Shown: piece after piece, positions 37,441-47,263 of the stretch
Numbering within the stretch: position 1 is the stretch's first letter
How the letters are laid out: each line of letters starts with the position of its first letter
Assembly: GCA_027859205.1 (NCBI GenBank)
Contig: JAQIBH010000200.1
Location: forward strand, 1-47,263
Length of the DNA stretch: 47,263 nucleotides
Origin: Bacteroidales bacterium
Lineage (GTDB): Bacteria > Bacteroidota > Bacteroidia > Bacteroidales > UBA12077
Direction: 5' to 3'
Position numbers and translations under genes: made by a program
Notes under the pieces: generated by a model
The model's database searches: none
Told to the model about the DNA's origin: nothing
What the model saw: only the letters and a program-made list of their open reading frames with translations

Positions 37441-39621
37441 ATGTTTAAAAATATACTTATTCCGTTTATTCTCTTTTTTTTCAGCTTTAGCATTTATGCA
37501 CAAGACTGGAACGAAATATACTACCTTGAGGGAGATGCACAGTATTTAATTGAAGAGCATGAGTACGAAAAAGCTATTAATATTTACAAAAAAATGCTAA
37601 GAGAGATTCCTGAATTCTCGTTAGCAAAGTATAAAATAGGCCTTTTATATTTAAAAACTGATGATAAAAAGAACCTCGCCATTACATTTTTAGAAGACGC
37701 ATCAAAAGATATTGAAATCGATTTTAACGAAAAGTCAGCTCGAGAAACAAAAGCTCCTCCTTCAGTTTTACTTTATTTAGGAGAAGCATACCAAATTGAC
37801 AATCAAATAGAAAAGGCTATTACAAATTACACTAAATTCAAAGAGCTTATTTCAGTAGACAACGAATTATATACTACGGTCATACAGCGATTAAAAACTT
37901 GTAATAATGCCAAAACAGCAATCAACAAACCTGTAAATGCAAGCTTTAAAAATACAGGGACTCCAATAAATAATAAAAATTCTAACTTCAGCGCTACTTT
38001 ATCTGGAGATGGGCAAACCATGATTTTCACATCATATACAAGCAATTATATTGATGTATATTCTTCGCAAAAGAAAAATAATATTTGGAGTACACCTAAA
38101 AAAATAACGAATAATGTGAGTAGTAAGTATTATTTGAAAACATCTAGTTTATCATTTGACGGAACTCAACTTTATTTAGTAACCGATGATGCATCTGAAA
38201 ACGAAATATTCGTGAGTACCAAAGAAGGAAATAGTTGGTCTAATGCTCAAAAACTTAAAAAAACAATTAATGGCAGAAAAAGCAATGAAACGCATGCTTC
38301 TGTTTCAAAAGCAGGAAATTCATTGTATTTCACGAGTGATAGAGAGGGCGGATATGGAGGGCTAGATATTTATAAATCTACATTGGATACTAAAGGTAAA
38401 TGGGGAGAAGCAGAAAATTTAGGTCCGGCAGTAAATACTGAATTCGACGAGGAGACACCTTTTGTAACAATGAATGACAAATATTTATTTTTTAGCTCGC
38501 AAGGTCATAGTAGTATTGGTGGTTTTGATATTTTTTATATTGATTTAGACAGTAAAACTCAAGTAATAAACTTAGGATACCCAGCGAACACAACAGGCGA
38601 TGATTTATTTTTCTTTCCTGATAATTCATTAACAGCGGGATATATTTCTCAATTTTATAATACATCCCTTGGTAAAAATGACATTTATTATATTTCGATA
38701 CTTCCAACAATAAATTTTGCAGGAAATATTAAGAACGAAGCAAGTGATGAAATTATTACTGATTCGAGATTTGACATTTCAATTATCAACTCAGAATCAA
38801 ATGAAAATATAGAAACATTAAATACAAATAACGGTCGGTTTAATTTTGAGATTAGTCCAGGTAATTACACTCTTGTTATAAATAATGAAGGATACGATTC
38901 TTTTACAAAACAAATTAATATCCCGGAGAATTACTCTGAGAATAAATATTCATTTGAAGCACTTTTAGTTCCTGTAAAAATAGAAGAAGAAATATTAATT
39001 GCAGAAGTTATTGAAGAGGTTGTTACACCAAAACAAGAAGAAATATTTCCTGAAGAAAAAGTAGTAACTCCACCTGTAATAAAAGAGAAAGCGATTGATA
39101 CTCCTGTTGAAGAGAAAAAACCAACAGAAATAATAAAAGAGGAAATCCCTGAAAAAGAAATAGTAAAATACGTTCCTAAGGAATCTTCAGGTACTGGCGT
39201 TAAAACGTTTTCAGTTCAACTAATGGCATTAAAAAATCCTGTTAAGGTTGATTATTTTAAGGATGTTGACAATGTTTTGTTAACCAAATACCCTGATGGA
39301 TTTTATAGATATACAGTAGGAAATACAAGTTCATATTCTGAAGCCAAAAACATAATGTTAAAAATTCAAGAACTTGGTTATAAGAATGCATTTATAAGAA
39401 CCAATGAATCCGGGGCAAAATATACCGTGCAAATTATGGCTTTAATAATTCCTGTTAAACCAGAACATTTTGAAAATTTATCGTCGGTAGCTGTTACAAA
39501 AGGTTCAGATGATTATTTCAGATACACTATAGGTTCATTTAACACTTTTAAGGAAGCAAAAGATGAACTAAATACCTTGAAATCTTTAGGTTATAGTCAA
39601 GCCTTTATAAAAACTAAATAA
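37441..39621 (+). CDS. PorE-like T9SS accessory protein with two C-terminal SPOR domains
   Basis: The ATG at 37441 is preferred over the preceding in-frame GTG at 37438. The 726-residue protein has a signal peptide (about 1-20, SIYAQ), TPR helices at about 25-160 (YEKAINIYKKMLREIPEF), a PD40-type beta-propeller at about 175-420 (repeats such as GDGQTMIFTS, KAGNSLYFTSDREGGYGG, LDIYKST), a carboxypeptidase-regulatory-like sandwich at about 425-510, a Glu/Pro-rich linker, and two SPOR-like domains at about 587-655 (TFSVQLMALKNPVKVDYF) and 660-726 (YTVQIMALIIPVKPEHF). TPR, propeller and regulatory sandwich is the order in PorE, which ends in an OmpA-like peptidoglycan-binding domain. Here SPOR domains take that place. 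It may link a T9SS part to peptidoglycan. Confidence 0.88.
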   Translation: MFKNILIPFILFFFSFSIYAQDWNEIYYLEGDAQYLIEEHEYEKAINIYKKMLREIPEFSLAKYKIGLLYLKTDDKKNLAITFLEDASKDIEIDFNEKSARETKAPPSVLLYLGEAYQIDNQIEKAITNYTKFKELISVDNELYTTVIQRLKTCNNAKTAINKPVNASFKNTGTPINNKNSNFSATLSGDGQTMIFTSYTSNYIDVYSSQKKNNIWSTPKKITNNVSSKYYLKTSSLSFDGTQLYLVTDDASENEIFVSTKEGNSWSNAQKLKKTINGRKSNETHASVSKAGNSLYFTSDREGGYGGLDIYKSTLDTKGKWGEAENLGPAVNTEFDEETPFVTMNDKYLFFSSQGHSSIGGFDIFYIDLDSKTQVINLGYPANTTGDDLFFFPDNSLTAGYISQFYNTSLGKNDIYYISILPTINFAGNIKNEASDEIITDSRFDISIINSESNENIETLNTNNGRFNFEISPGNYTLVINNEGYDSFTKQINIPENYSENKYSFEALLVPVKIEEEILIAEVIEEVVTPKQEEIFPEEKVVTPPVIKEKAIDTPVEEKKPTEIIKEEIPEKEIVKYVPKESSGTGVKTFSVQLMALKNPVKVDYFKDVDNVLLTKYPDGFYRYTVGNTSSYSEAKNIMLKIQELGYKNAFIRTNESGAKYTVQIMALIIPVKPEHFENLSSVAVTKGSDDYFRYTIGSFNTFKEAKDELNTLKSLGYSQAFIKTK

Positions 39622-39640
39622 ATTATAATCTTTTAATAAA

Positions 39641-39675
39641 AAAAATAGGCTACGCATAATGCATAGCCTATTTTT
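39641..39675. terminator. Bidirectional terminator between convergent genes
   Basis: A 12-base stem (39641-39652 with 39664-39675, AAAAATAGGCTA and TAGCCTATTTTT) ends in A and T runs, so it works on both strands. It lies between the PorE-like gene (+) and the ABC permease (-), ending 4 bases from the permease stop. Confidence 0.9.
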
Positions 39676-39679
39676 CTTT

Positions 39680-42055
39680 TTATTCATATCGTAATGAATT
39701 AGCAGGATTTTGTAGAGCTGCTTTATATACTCTCCAAACAATTGTTATTATTGATGTTAAAAATATAACCAGAACAGGAATAGCAAAGCTAACGACATTT
39801 GGATCCATGTGTATTGCGAACACACTTCCCATTAACATCATCGACATATAATATCCAGCTACGGATCCTAGAATTGTCGATATTATAATTAGAAGAGAAA
39901 ATGGTTTAGTAACTATTAACATAATTTGTTGAACCGTTGCTCCATGAACCTTTCTAATTCCAACTTCTTTCGTTCTATTCAATACACTTAAACTAACCAG
40001 TGTATAAAGTCCTATTGCTGACAAGAACAATGCACAAACTGCCAAAAATGTAAACATCACCTTAATATTCTTATTTACTTCTTTAGCCTCTGCGAGCAAT
40101 TCTTCCTGATATTCTCCTTCATAAGGATAATTTGGAACTAATTCAGCCCATTCTGCACGTAGGAAATCATTTACTTCTGTTAAATATTGGGGTGAAGTAC
40201 GAATAACTATTCTTCCAAATTCTTCTTCTTGATCTAATCTGTATATTAATGGTTCAACAGGAGACCAAGCGCCATACAAGTACACATCATTAGAAACACC
40301 TACTATTTGTAAAGCCAAAGTATCATTCATATAAACAGTTTTCCCTATTGGTTCAGCAAAACCAAAATCGTTTACAAATTTTTCGTTTACTATGATATTA
40401 TTCTCTGCAAAATCGCCACTTTGATTTTCGAGGTTAAATCCCCTACCCTCCATAATTTTAACTTTCATTGTAGGTAAATAATCGTATCCTATATGCATCA
40501 AATTTGTTTCAATTTGTTGATCGAGATATTTTATGGACCTATTATAATTTCCGTATCCAATATGATAGTTTGTTCCAGCATACATTTCAATTTTAGGATT
40601 AGACTTTACAACCTGCTCAAAAGGTTTATAATCATTATTGTTATGCATACTTAGAATTATTAAATTTTCTTTATCATAGCCTAAATCTATCTTTTCTTGA
40701 AATACAGCATTTTGGGCAAAAACAACACCCATTACTAAAGCCATAACAGAGGTGAAATATTGAAATCCTAATAAAAATCTGGAAAGCAAATTCTTATTTT
40801 TAAGTTTCAAATTATCTTTAAAAATTTTAATCGGGTTAAATTTGCTAATATAAAATGCTGGATATGCTCCAGCTAAAAGAGCTGTAAATAACCATAAAAT
40901 CAAAATAAAACCTATTAATGTTGGATCGTTAGTAAAGTTTAACTCTATCTCCATATATTCCCACATACTTGAATATTCAGGTACTAAAAACCCCGAAATA
41001 AAAACCCCTAATACAATTGCTATAAAACTAATCACTAAATTTTCGCTTATGAACTGAATAACAATATGCTTTCGTAATCCTCCAAATACTTTTCGTAATC
41101 CTATTTCTTTTAACCTTTTTCCGGCAAATGAAATAGAAGAATTCATAAAATTAAAAGCAGCAATAATTAAAATAAATATTGCCATTATTGGAGGAGTTGC
41201 AACTGCTGCAGGATGAAAACTTGTTCTAAGCCACGTAGCCCAAACCTCTCTGTCATCGGCAATTTCCTTAAGGTGCTTCGTGAAATAACTTGTTATTATC
41301 CAATCTTCTCGTACATCATTTTGAATAGCAATATATTTTTTTAATTGCTCGTTTATTTCTGGTATATTTTCGTGATTTCTAATTAATAAAAAAGTTGCGG
41401 CTACCCAACTATCCCACTTTTGAACATCAATTTCCCACATATTTTCAAAATTTTCTAATTGAGTTAAAAGCTCGTATCGGAAACTACTATTTAAAGGCAA
41501 ATCTTTAAAAATTCCAGCAATTGTAAATGTTGTTTCTTTATTCTTGTCATCTACAACAGAAATAACTTTCCCTATTGGATCTTCGTCTCCAAAATATATA
41601 TTAGCAATTCGTTTACTTATCAGGATATTCCCTTTTTCTTTCAGCGCATTTTTATCTCCTTTAATAATATTTAATGAAAATACCTCGCCAAAATTTGTAT
41701 CTGCATATCCAATTCTCTTACTAAATATTTTTTCACCGTATTTTACAGGAGAATATGAATTTCTGTATCGTGTTATCTCTTCAACACCCGATAAGTCCTG
41801 CTTCAATAAAGGAGCAAGAGCAAAAGGGGTAATTCCATATTCTTGCTGTCTGTCCTGAATTTCTCTGGTAATATTTATTTTATAAATATCTTCGTAATTT
41901 TCATGGGTTTTATCCCAATTCATATCGTATTTATTGTTTAAATATGCAGTTATACAAAGTGCTAAAGCAACAGCTAATCCGAGTATATTTATTCCAACAA
42001 ATAAGAAATTCTTGCCTAAATAGCGAAGAGATGTAATTATAAAATTTTTAAACAT
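39680..42055 (-). CDS. ABC transporter permease, MacB/FtsX family
   Basis: The 791-residue inner-membrane protein has the double FtsX layout: a first transmembrane helix near 18-40 (ILGLAVALALCITAYL), a periplasmic MacB-type domain at about 45-285, three helices at about 290-400, a linker, a second helix near 430 (YFTSVMALVMGVVF), a second periplasmic domain at about 455-665, and three helices at the end (LSVLNRTKEVGIRKVHGATV, FSLLIIISTILGSVAGYYM). The motif KEIGLRKVFGG in the first half and KEVGIRKVHGA in the second are conserved FtsX coupling loops. No ATPase gene is adjacent. Such permeases act in envelope export or peptide resistance. A TACTTTTG box 30 bases upstream suggests its own promoter. 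Confidence 0.93.
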   Translation of the reverse strand: MFKNFIITSLRYLGKNFLFVGINILGLAVALALCITAYLNNKYDMNWDKTHENYEDIYKINITREIQDRQQEYGITPFALAPLLKQDLSGVEEITRYRNSYSPVKYGEKIFSKRIGYADTNFGEVFSLNIIKGDKNALKEKGNILISKRIANIYFGDEDPIGKVISVVDDKNKETTFTIAGIFKDLPLNSSFRYELLTQLENFENMWEIDVQKWDSWVAATFLLIRNHENIPEINEQLKKYIAIQNDVREDWIITSYFTKHLKEIADDREVWATWLRTSFHPAAVATPPIMAIFILIIAAFNFMNSSISFAGKRLKEIGLRKVFGGLRKHIVIQFISENLVISFIAIVLGVFISGFLVPEYSSMWEYMEIELNFTNDPTLIGFILILWLFTALLAGAYPAFYISKFNPIKIFKDNLKLKNKNLLSRFLLGFQYFTSVMALVMGVVFAQNAVFQEKIDLGYDKENLIILSMHNNNDYKPFEQVVKSNPKIEMYAGTNYHIGYGNYNRSIKYLDQQIETNLMHIGYDYLPTMKVKIMEGRGFNLENQSGDFAENNIIVNEKFVNDFGFAEPIGKTVYMNDTLALQIVGVSNDVYLYGAWSPVEPLIYRLDQEEEFGRIVIRTSPQYLTEVNDFLRAEWAELVPNYPYEGEYQEELLAEAKEVNKNIKVMFTFLAVCALFLSAIGLYTLVSLSVLNRTKEVGIRKVHGATVQQIMLIVTKPFSLLIIISTILGSVAGYYMSMMLMGSVFAIHMDPNVVSFAIPVLVIFLTSIITIVWRVYKAALQNPANSLRYE

Positions 42056-42084
42056 GATTTTACTAAGATTAGTTTGGCGTTAAA

Positions 42085-42092
42085 CAAAAGTA
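42085..42092 (-). promoter_or_regulatory. Candidate -7 promoter box for the ABC permease
   Basis: Minus strand TACTTTTG matches TAnnTTTG, 30 bases upstream of the permease start. A TTG at 42116-42118 lies 23 bases further, slightly long for the -33 element. Confidence 0.5.
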
Positions 42093-42229
42093 AATAAAGA
42101 ACATATCAACTTCTACAATTTCAAGATAAATGCTCCATTTCAGCATTGATTTGATAAAAAAATGTAATGAGTTGATTTTTATTCTTTCTCGGGAAAGGAC
42201 GAATAAGAATTGTTTTTGTTGCATACAAA

Positions 42230-42259
42230 AAACGCCATCTTAAAATTAAGATGGCGTTT
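42230..42259 (-). terminator. Intrinsic terminator after infB
   Basis: Arms AAACGCCATCTTAA and TTAAGATGGCGTTT form a 14-base inverted repeat (12 practical pairs with a small loop). On the minus strand it is followed by a T run. It starts 22 bases past the infB stop and should end the rimP-nusA-infB operon. Confidence 0.9.
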
Positions 42260-42280
42260 AATAAATATTTAGTATTTACT

Positions 42281-45205
42281 TTATAATGTTCTCTTTTCTT
42301 CAACTTCCTTATAACCTTCAACTAAATCTCCAACTTCTATATTATTAAAGCTTACAATATTTAAGCCACATTCGTATCCAGATACTACTTCTTTAACATC
42401 ATCTTTAAAACGCTTCAACGATTCTAATAATCCGGTATGGATTACAATACCATCCCGAATTACCCGAATTTTCGTATTTCTGTTAATCTTCCCTTCTTTA
42501 ACCATACAACCTGCAATAGTACCAACTTTCTTAACTTTAAAAATTTCTCTTACTTCTACGGTTGCAACTATTTCCTCTTTAATTTCAGGGGATAACATTC
42601 CTTCCATTGCATCTTTAACCTCATTAATTGCATCATAAATAATAGAATATAATCTGATATCTATTTCTTCCTTTTCAGCCAATCTACGTGCATTCATTGA
42701 TGGTCGCACTTGGAATCCAATAATAATTGCATTTGAAGCAGCAGACAATAGCACATCAGATTCTGAGATTTGACCTACGCCTTTATGAATTATATTTACT
42801 TGAATTTCTTCAGTACTTAATTTAATTAATGAATCGGATAATGCTTCAATTGAACCATCAACATCACCTTTAACAACAACATTTAATTCTTGGAAGTTTC
42901 CAATTGCAATACGACGACCTATTTCGTCAAGAGTAATATGTTTTTGTGTGCGTAAGCCTTGTTCGCGTTGTAATTGTTCTCTTTTATTTGCAATTTCACG
43001 AGCTTCTTTGTCGCTTTCCATTATATTAAATTTGTCCCCGGCTTGTGGTGCTCCATTTAATCCAAGAATTTGAACCGGTGTTGCAGGTCCAACTTCTTCA
43101 ATTCTGTTTCCTCTTTCGTTATACAGTGCTTTTGCATGACCATAAAAGCTTCCTGCAAGAACAACATCACTGATTCTTAATGTACCGGCTTCAACAAGAA
43201 TTGTCGACATAAAACCACGCCCTTTATCAAGTTCCGATTCAACTACCGTTCCTAATGCCTTTTTATTGGGGTTTGCCTTAAGATCAAGCATTTCCGCCTC
43301 CAAAAGCACCTTTTCAAGAAGTAAATCTATATTTGTTCCCTGCTTAGCAGATATATCTTGTGACTGGTAAGTTCCACTCCATTCTTCAACAAGATAATTC
43401 ATATTAGCAAGTGCTTCTTTAATTTTCTCAGGATTAGCACCTGGCTTATCAATTTTATTAATTGCAAAAATAATAGGAACTCCAGCTGCGCTTGCATGAT
43501 TAATAGCCTCCACAGTTTGAGGCATTACATTATCGTCAGCAGATACAACAATAATAGCTATATCGGTAACTTGTGCACCACGAGCACGCATTGCAGTAAA
43601 TGCTTCGTGACCCGGTGTGTCAAGAAATGTAATTCTTTTACCATTATCTAATTTAACACTATAAGCACCAATATGCTGAGTAATTCCACCTGCCTCACCT
43701 GCAATAACATTTGCTTTTCGAATATAGTCAAGTAATGAAGTTTTACCATGATCAACGTGTCCCATTACGGTTACTATTGGCGATCTCGGTAATAATTCTT
43801 CTTCTTTATCTTCTTCTTCCTTTATTGCTTCTTGTACTTCAACACTAATAAACTCAACTTTAAAGTTAAATTCATCAGCAACCAGCGCCATTGTTTCAGC
43901 ATCAAGTCTCTGATTAATAGACACAAGCAACCCTAAATTCATACAAACCGAAATAACTTCAGTAGCAGAAACATCCATCATCGTTGCAAGCTCGTTTACT
44001 GAAACAAACTCAGTAACTTTTAAAGTTTGTTTATCTACCGCTTGCTGTTCAATCTCTTCCTGTTGTTTTATGCTTACAGCCTCTCGCTTATCTCTTCTGT
44101 GTTTTGATCCTTTTGACTTACCCTTTGTTGTTAATCTTGCAAGAGTATCTTTAATTTGCTTTTGAACATCCTCCTCGTTAACCTCGGGACGTAATTGCTT
44201 TTTCTTTTTCTTTCCAGGCTTAAATGGCTCTTTAACCCCTTTCTTATCAGGAGAAACATTTCCAGCTGGTTTTTTAGCAAGGTCAACCTTTTCCTTGTCC
44301 TTATGTATTCTTTTTCGTTTTTTCTTCTTACTATTCTTTTGATCATTAGAAGATGCAACTGGTTCTTTCTTTTTTGGCTTAGGAGGATCAGGTAAATTTA
44401 TTTTACCGATTACGGTAGGTCCAGATAATCTCTGAACTTTTGACTTATAAACTTCTGGTTCTTTATCTTTATTTTCTTCTGCAATTTTTATCTCATCATC
44501 TACAACTTTTTCAGCAATCTTTGGTTCTTCCTTTTTCGTTGATTCTTCAATTTCTATATTTTTCGTTTCTTGCTTCGACTGTCGATGCTCTTCTTCTCTT
44601 AGTTTCCTGTTTTTCTTGTCAGGTCTTGTTTTTTGATTTAAAGAATCTAAATCTATTTTTCCAACAACTCTAACAGGATCTTTTGTATCCTTTGAGTCTG
44701 TTTTTTCACGCTTTCCAGCTTCTTCAATTTTCTCTGGTTCTTCAACAGCAACTTTTTCCTCATTAATATTTGTGTCAGCAGATTTTACTTCGATACTTTC
44801 CTCTGCTTTTTCCGAAATTTCTTTTTCAACAACCGGAGTTTCTTCAACTTCGGGTTTACTAATTATAGAATTAGATGAACCACTAACATCTTTGATAATA
44901 GTTTCTTCTTCCACAAAAGTTTCTTCTTCATCGACTGTTTCTTCAGCTTCCGGAATATCATTTATAGATACTGTTTCGTTTTTAGACTGAAGCTGATTTA
45001 AGCTTAACTTCTCAGATTCTTTTTTTACATCAAAATCCGAACGATACTCATTTATTAATAAATCATATTGTGCCGGAGATATTTTAGAATTTGGATTAGA
45101 ATCAATACTAAATCCTTTTTTATGCAGAAACTCAACTATAGTTGATATCCCTACGTTAAACTCTCTTGCTGCCTTACTAAGTCTTGTTGCTTTTTCTATT
45201 GCCAT
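42281..45205 (-). CDS. infB: Translation initiation factor IF-2
   Basis: The 974-residue GTPase places initiator tRNA on the 30S subunit and helps join 50S. An IF2 N-terminal helical domain (1-55, [19 protein letters not shown]) is followed by a long charged Lys/Glu linker to about 395, a second N domain (about 400-455, [18 protein letters not shown]), and the GTPase domain from about 470: GHVDHGKTS (P loop), DTPGHEAF (G3) and NKIDKP (G4). Domains II-IV follow with [10 protein letters not shown] and [14 protein letters not shown]. It is full length, the long linker being usual in Bacteroidota. It lies 68 bases downstream of nusA. Confidence 0.98.
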   Translation of the reverse strand: MAIEKATRLSKAAREFNVGISTIVEFLHKKGFSIDSNPNSKISPAQYDLLINEYRSDFDVKKESEKLSLNQLQSKNETVSINDIPEAEETVDEEETFVEEETIIKDVSGSSNSIISKPEVEETPVVEKEISEKAEESIEVKSADTNINEEKVAVEEPEKIEEAGKREKTDSKDTKDPVRVVGKIDLDSLNQKTRPDKKNRKLREEEHRQSKQETKNIEIEESTKKEEPKIAEKVVDDEIKIAEENKDKEPEVYKSKVQRLSGPTVIGKINLPDPPKPKKKEPVASSNDQKNSKKKKRKRIHKDKEKVDLAKKPAGNVSPDKKGVKEPFKPGKKKKKQLRPEVNEEDVQKQIKDTLARLTTKGKSKGSKHRRDKREAVSIKQQEEIEQQAVDKQTLKVTEFVSVNELATMMDVSATEVISVCMNLGLLVSINQRLDAETMALVADEFNFKVEFISVEVQEAIKEEEDKEEELLPRSPIVTVMGHVDHGKTSLLDYIRKANVIAGEAGGITQHIGAYSVKLDNGKRITFLDTPGHEAFTAMRARGAQVTDIAIIVVSADDNVMPQTVEAINHASAAGVPIIFAINKIDKPGANPEKIKEALANMNYLVEEWSGTYQSQDISAKQGTNIDLLLEKVLLEAEMLDLKANPNKKALGTVVESELDKGRGFMSTILVEAGTLRISDVVLAGSFYGHAKALYNERGNRIEEVGPATPVQILGLNGAPQAGDKFNIMESDKEAREIANKREQLQREQGLRTQKHITLDEIGRRIAIGNFQELNVVVKGDVDGSIEALSDSLIKLSTEEIQVNIIHKGVGQISESDVLLSAASNAIIIGFQVRPSMNARRLAEKEEIDIRLYSIIYDAINEVKDAMEGMLSPEIKEEIVATVEVREIFKVKKVGTIAGCMVKEGKINRNTKIRVIRDGIVIHTGLLESLKRFKDDVKEVVSGYECGLNIVSFNNIEVGDLVEGYKEVEEKRTL

Positions 45206-45273
45206 ATTCTATTTCTAACCAATTTTAAAATACAAAAAAACGAATATCTGCTATTATATAACAAATTATTACA

Positions 45274-46512
45274 TTATTCAAATTCTGAATTAAAAATCCG
45301 AATGATTTCATCAACAGTTTCTTCCTCTAAATCAGTTCTTTTAATTAAGTCTTCACGGGTTAACTCAAGTACACTTTTAGCCGTATCGCAACCCACAGCT
45401 TTTAATGCATCAAGTATCCATCCTTCTATTTCATCGCTAAATTCATCGATACTAACATCTTCGTCATCTTCCTCTTCAGTTTCTCTATAAACATCTATTT
45501 CGTACCCAGCCAACTGACTAGCAAGTTTAATATTTAAACCTCCTTTACCAATAGCCAATGAAACTTCTTCGGGGAGTAGATAAACATCTGCACGTTTCCC
45601 TTCTTCGTTTAATTTTATTGAAATTATTTTTGCAGGGCTTAATGCACGCTGTATAAATAATTGTGTATTACTTGTAAAATTAATAACATCGATATTTTCA
45701 TTTCTTAACTCACGAACAATTCCATGAATCCTTGAACCTTTCATTCCAACACAAGCTCCAACTGGATCAATTCTTTCATCGTAAGATTCAACAGCTACTT
45801 TTGCTCTTTCTCCTGGAATACGTACAATATTTTTAATAGTTATTAAACCATCAAAAATTTCTGGTACTTCAAGCTCAAATAATCTTTCAAGAAATACAGT
45901 ACTCGTACGCGATAAAATAATTAAAGGATTATTATTCTTCATTTCAACCCGAACAACAACCGCTCTAATTGTATCCCCTTTTCTGAAATAATCGGAAGGT
46001 ATTTGCTCTGTTTTTGGTAAAATAAGTTCATTACCTTCGTCATCTAGAATTAAGATCTCTTTCTTCCATACCTGATAAACTTCACCTGTAACAATATCTC
46101 CGATACGATCTTTATATTTAAGATAAATATTATTCTTTTCAAGATCAAGAATACGATTTGTAAGATTTTGTCTTAAGGATAAAATTGCTCTTCTTCCAAA
46201 ATCGAGTAACTTTACTTCGTCGGTTACTTCTTCACCAACCTCATAATCTTCGTCAATTTTTTTAGCCTCTTTTAATGTTATTTGAATGTTTGGATCTTCA
46301 AGGTCCTTTTCTTTAACAACTTCACGATTTCTCCATATTTCAAAATCACCTTTGTCGATATTTATAATAATATCAAAATTCTCATCAGTTCCGAATTTCT
46401 TAAGTAATAAGCTTCGGAAAACATCTTCAAGAACCGTCATCATCGTGGCACGATCAATATTCTTTAATTCTTTAAATTCAGAAAACGTGTCGATCAAATT
46501 CAAATTTTCCAT
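45274..46512 (-). CDS. nusA: Transcription termination/antitermination factor NusA
   Basis: The 412-residue RNA-polymerase-binding protein controls pausing, termination and antitermination. An N-terminal polymerase-binding domain (1-125) is followed by an S1 domain (about 130-200, DIVTGEVYQVWKKEILIL) and two KH domains: VGACVGMKGSRIHGIVREL near 250 and LAIGKGGLNIKLASQLAGY near 320. A single acidic helix-hairpin-helix-like C-terminal domain ends the protein, as is usual in Bacteroidota, which lack the two long acidic repeats of E. coli. The gene is between rimP (22 bases upstream) and infB. Confidence 0.97.
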   Translation of the reverse strand: MENLNLIDTFSEFKELKNIDRATMMTVLEDVFRSLLLKKFGTDENFDIIINIDKGDFEIWRNREVVKEKDLEDPNIQITLKEAKKIDEDYEVGEEVTDEVKLLDFGRRAILSLRQNLTNRILDLEKNNIYLKYKDRIGDIVTGEVYQVWKKEILILDDEGNELILPKTEQIPSDYFRKGDTIRAVVVRVEMKNNNPLIILSRTSTVFLERLFELEVPEIFDGLITIKNIVRIPGERAKVAVESYDERIDPVGACVGMKGSRIHGIVRELRNENIDVINFTSNTQLFIQRALSPAKIISIKLNEEGKRADVYLLPEEVSLAIGKGGLNIKLASQLAGYEIDVYRETEEEDDEDVSIDEFSDEIEGWILDALKAVGCDTAKSVLELTREDLIKRTDLEEETVDEIIRIFNSEFE

Positions 46513-46534
46513 TGTACTTTATATATTTAGCTTT

Positions 46535-47002
46535 TTATTTAAACTTTATAATAACTTTTGTTGATTTTACTTGATCAAAAGAAAACGTGTGCTTTTTAAT
46601 TACATTTTGTTTTTTCTTTTTCCCTTCAACTTTCACTAGTTTTGATTCTTCAATTTCAAAGTCTACTTCCGAAACATTTGAAAGAATTCCATTTATTTTA
46701 ATTCCCTCATTTGTTAATGTCTCAATTTCTTTTCCTAAGTTTTTTTCGTACTGTCGAACTACTTTAAAGGGCTCTGACAATCCTGCAGAAGCAACTTCAA
46801 GTTCAAAATCTTCTACATCTCTATCGAAGCTGCTTTCAATCAACTTACTTGCTTTTACACAATCATCAATTGAAAAACCATCAATACTATCAATCTCAAT
46901 ATTGATTTTATTGGAAGCTCCTACTTTTATATCAACAATAAAAGCATTCTGATCCTCAATAAAATCAGTAATTAAATCTTTTATACTTTCTTTTGTAATC
47001 AT
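46535..47002 (-). CDS. rimP: Ribosome maturation factor RimP
   Basis: The 155-residue cytoplasmic protein helps 30S subunit assembly. The first half has the RimP N-terminal alpha/beta pattern (INIEIDSIDGFSIDDCVKAS) with the signature ELEVASAGLSEPFKVVRQY near 70-85, and the second half is the SH3-like beta barrel. It is the usual first gene of the rimP-nusA-infB operon and it overlaps nothing. The start lies 22 bases after a hairpin in its leader. Confidence 0.96.
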   Translation of the reverse strand: MITKESIKDLITDFIEDQNAFIVDIKVGASNKINIEIDSIDGFSIDDCVKASKLIESSFDRDVEDFELEVASAGLSEPFKVVRQYEKNLGKEIETLTNEGIKINGILSNVSEVDFEIEESKLVKVEGKKKKQNVIKKHTFSFDQVKSTKVIIKFK

Positions 47003-47023
47003 CTTTTAAATAAGATAATAATA

Positions 47024-47042
47024 AAGGGGACTACGTCCCCTT
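47024..47042 (-). promoter_or_regulatory. Leader hairpin ahead of rimP
   Basis: An 8-base perfect stem (AAGGGGAC with GTCCCCTT) and a 3-base loop lie 22 bases before the rimP start, between the predicted promoter and the gene. It is short of T's after the stem, so it may be a leader structure affecting translation or mRNA stability, or the end of another transcript. Confidence 0.5.
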
Positions 47043-47067
47043 ACACAAATCAATCATAATTCAGCCG

Positions 47068-47098
47068 CAAAAGTATAAATAAACTTGTAAAACACAAA
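47068..47098 (-). promoter_or_regulatory. Promoter of the rimP-nusA-infB operon
   Basis: On the minus strand TTTG (47095-47098), a 19-base spacer and TACTTTTG (47068-47075) match the Bacteroidota promoter, the same spacing as at the tRNA-fMet promoter. The transcript would begin near 47061, about 60 bases before rimP. The remaining 47099-47263 shows no gene. Confidence 0.78.
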
Positions 47099-47263
47099 AT
47101 TATTAGCCTGAAAATTAGGGTATTTTGCGTATTTATGTAGAAATTATCATTAGCATCCGAAACTTTTAGAAAATCACCTGAAAAACCTCTATATCCCAAT
47201 GAATACGTTGTGAGAATATGAATTAACCGGTAAATAAGTCTTTTTCAAAAATAATTTCTTTTT

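Noticed and set aside
42121-42321. 66-residue reading frame on the minus strand
   Set aside because: It covers the infB terminator and overlaps the infB end; composition is not gene-like.
44195-44990. Plus-strand frames opposite infB
   Set aside because: They are antisense to the Lys/Glu-rich IF-2 linker, which yields long Phe/Leu/Ser-rich frames by composition.

Overview
The window comes from an AT-rich member of the Bacteroidota. The signs are type IX secretion (T9SS) cargo domains of both type A and type B, a PorP/SprF protein, Bacteroidota-type promoters (TTTG, 19 bases, TAnnTTTG), near absence of Shine-Dalgarno sites, and family-specific proteins such as DUF4837. The style of the secreted genes suggests a marine or gliding lineage, possibly near Marinilabiliales, but that placement is inference.

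Left flank (1-7211), mostly minus strand: envelope and housekeeping genes. These are a DUF4837 lipoprotein with a LysM lytic transglycosylase, and a run of M23 peptidase, dxr, rseP and tatA. A plus-strand initiator tRNA with a clear promoter and terminator follows, then an 83-residue charged protein of unknown function.

Centre (7713-39621): about 32 kb of genes all on the plus strand, nearly all with signal peptides. In order they are a 1801-residue PKD/Ig-like type A T9SS cargo protein, a secreted phage-tail-collar-like protein, a 701-residue type A cargo protein, a 1680-residue DUF2341/Ig/PKD type B cargo protein, and a PorP/SprF protein fused to a coiled coil and a SPOR-like domain. Next come three unrecognised or weakly recognised secreted proteins, one with a probable Cys-His-Gln papain-like triad and one with a YARHG-like domain. 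The run ends with a predicted outer-membrane barrel, a 1715-residue TANFOR-like protein, an FN3 protein, and a PorE-like protein with two SPOR domains where an OmpA domain is expected. The likely common theme is building or anchoring a T9SS-dependent surface structure. The PorP/SprF and PorE-like proteins would be the outer-membrane and peptidoglycan parts, and the large Ig/PKD/FN3 proteins the exported parts. The three-gene cassette at 23267-27454 has REP-like palindromes on both sides and is the best candidate for an undescribed subsystem.

Right flank (39680-47263), minus strand: an FtsX/MacB-type ABC permease, then the conserved rimP-nusA-infB translation/transcription operon with a recognisable promoter at 47068-47098 and a terminator at 42230-42259. 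No CRISPR array, rRNA, integrase or transposase was seen.
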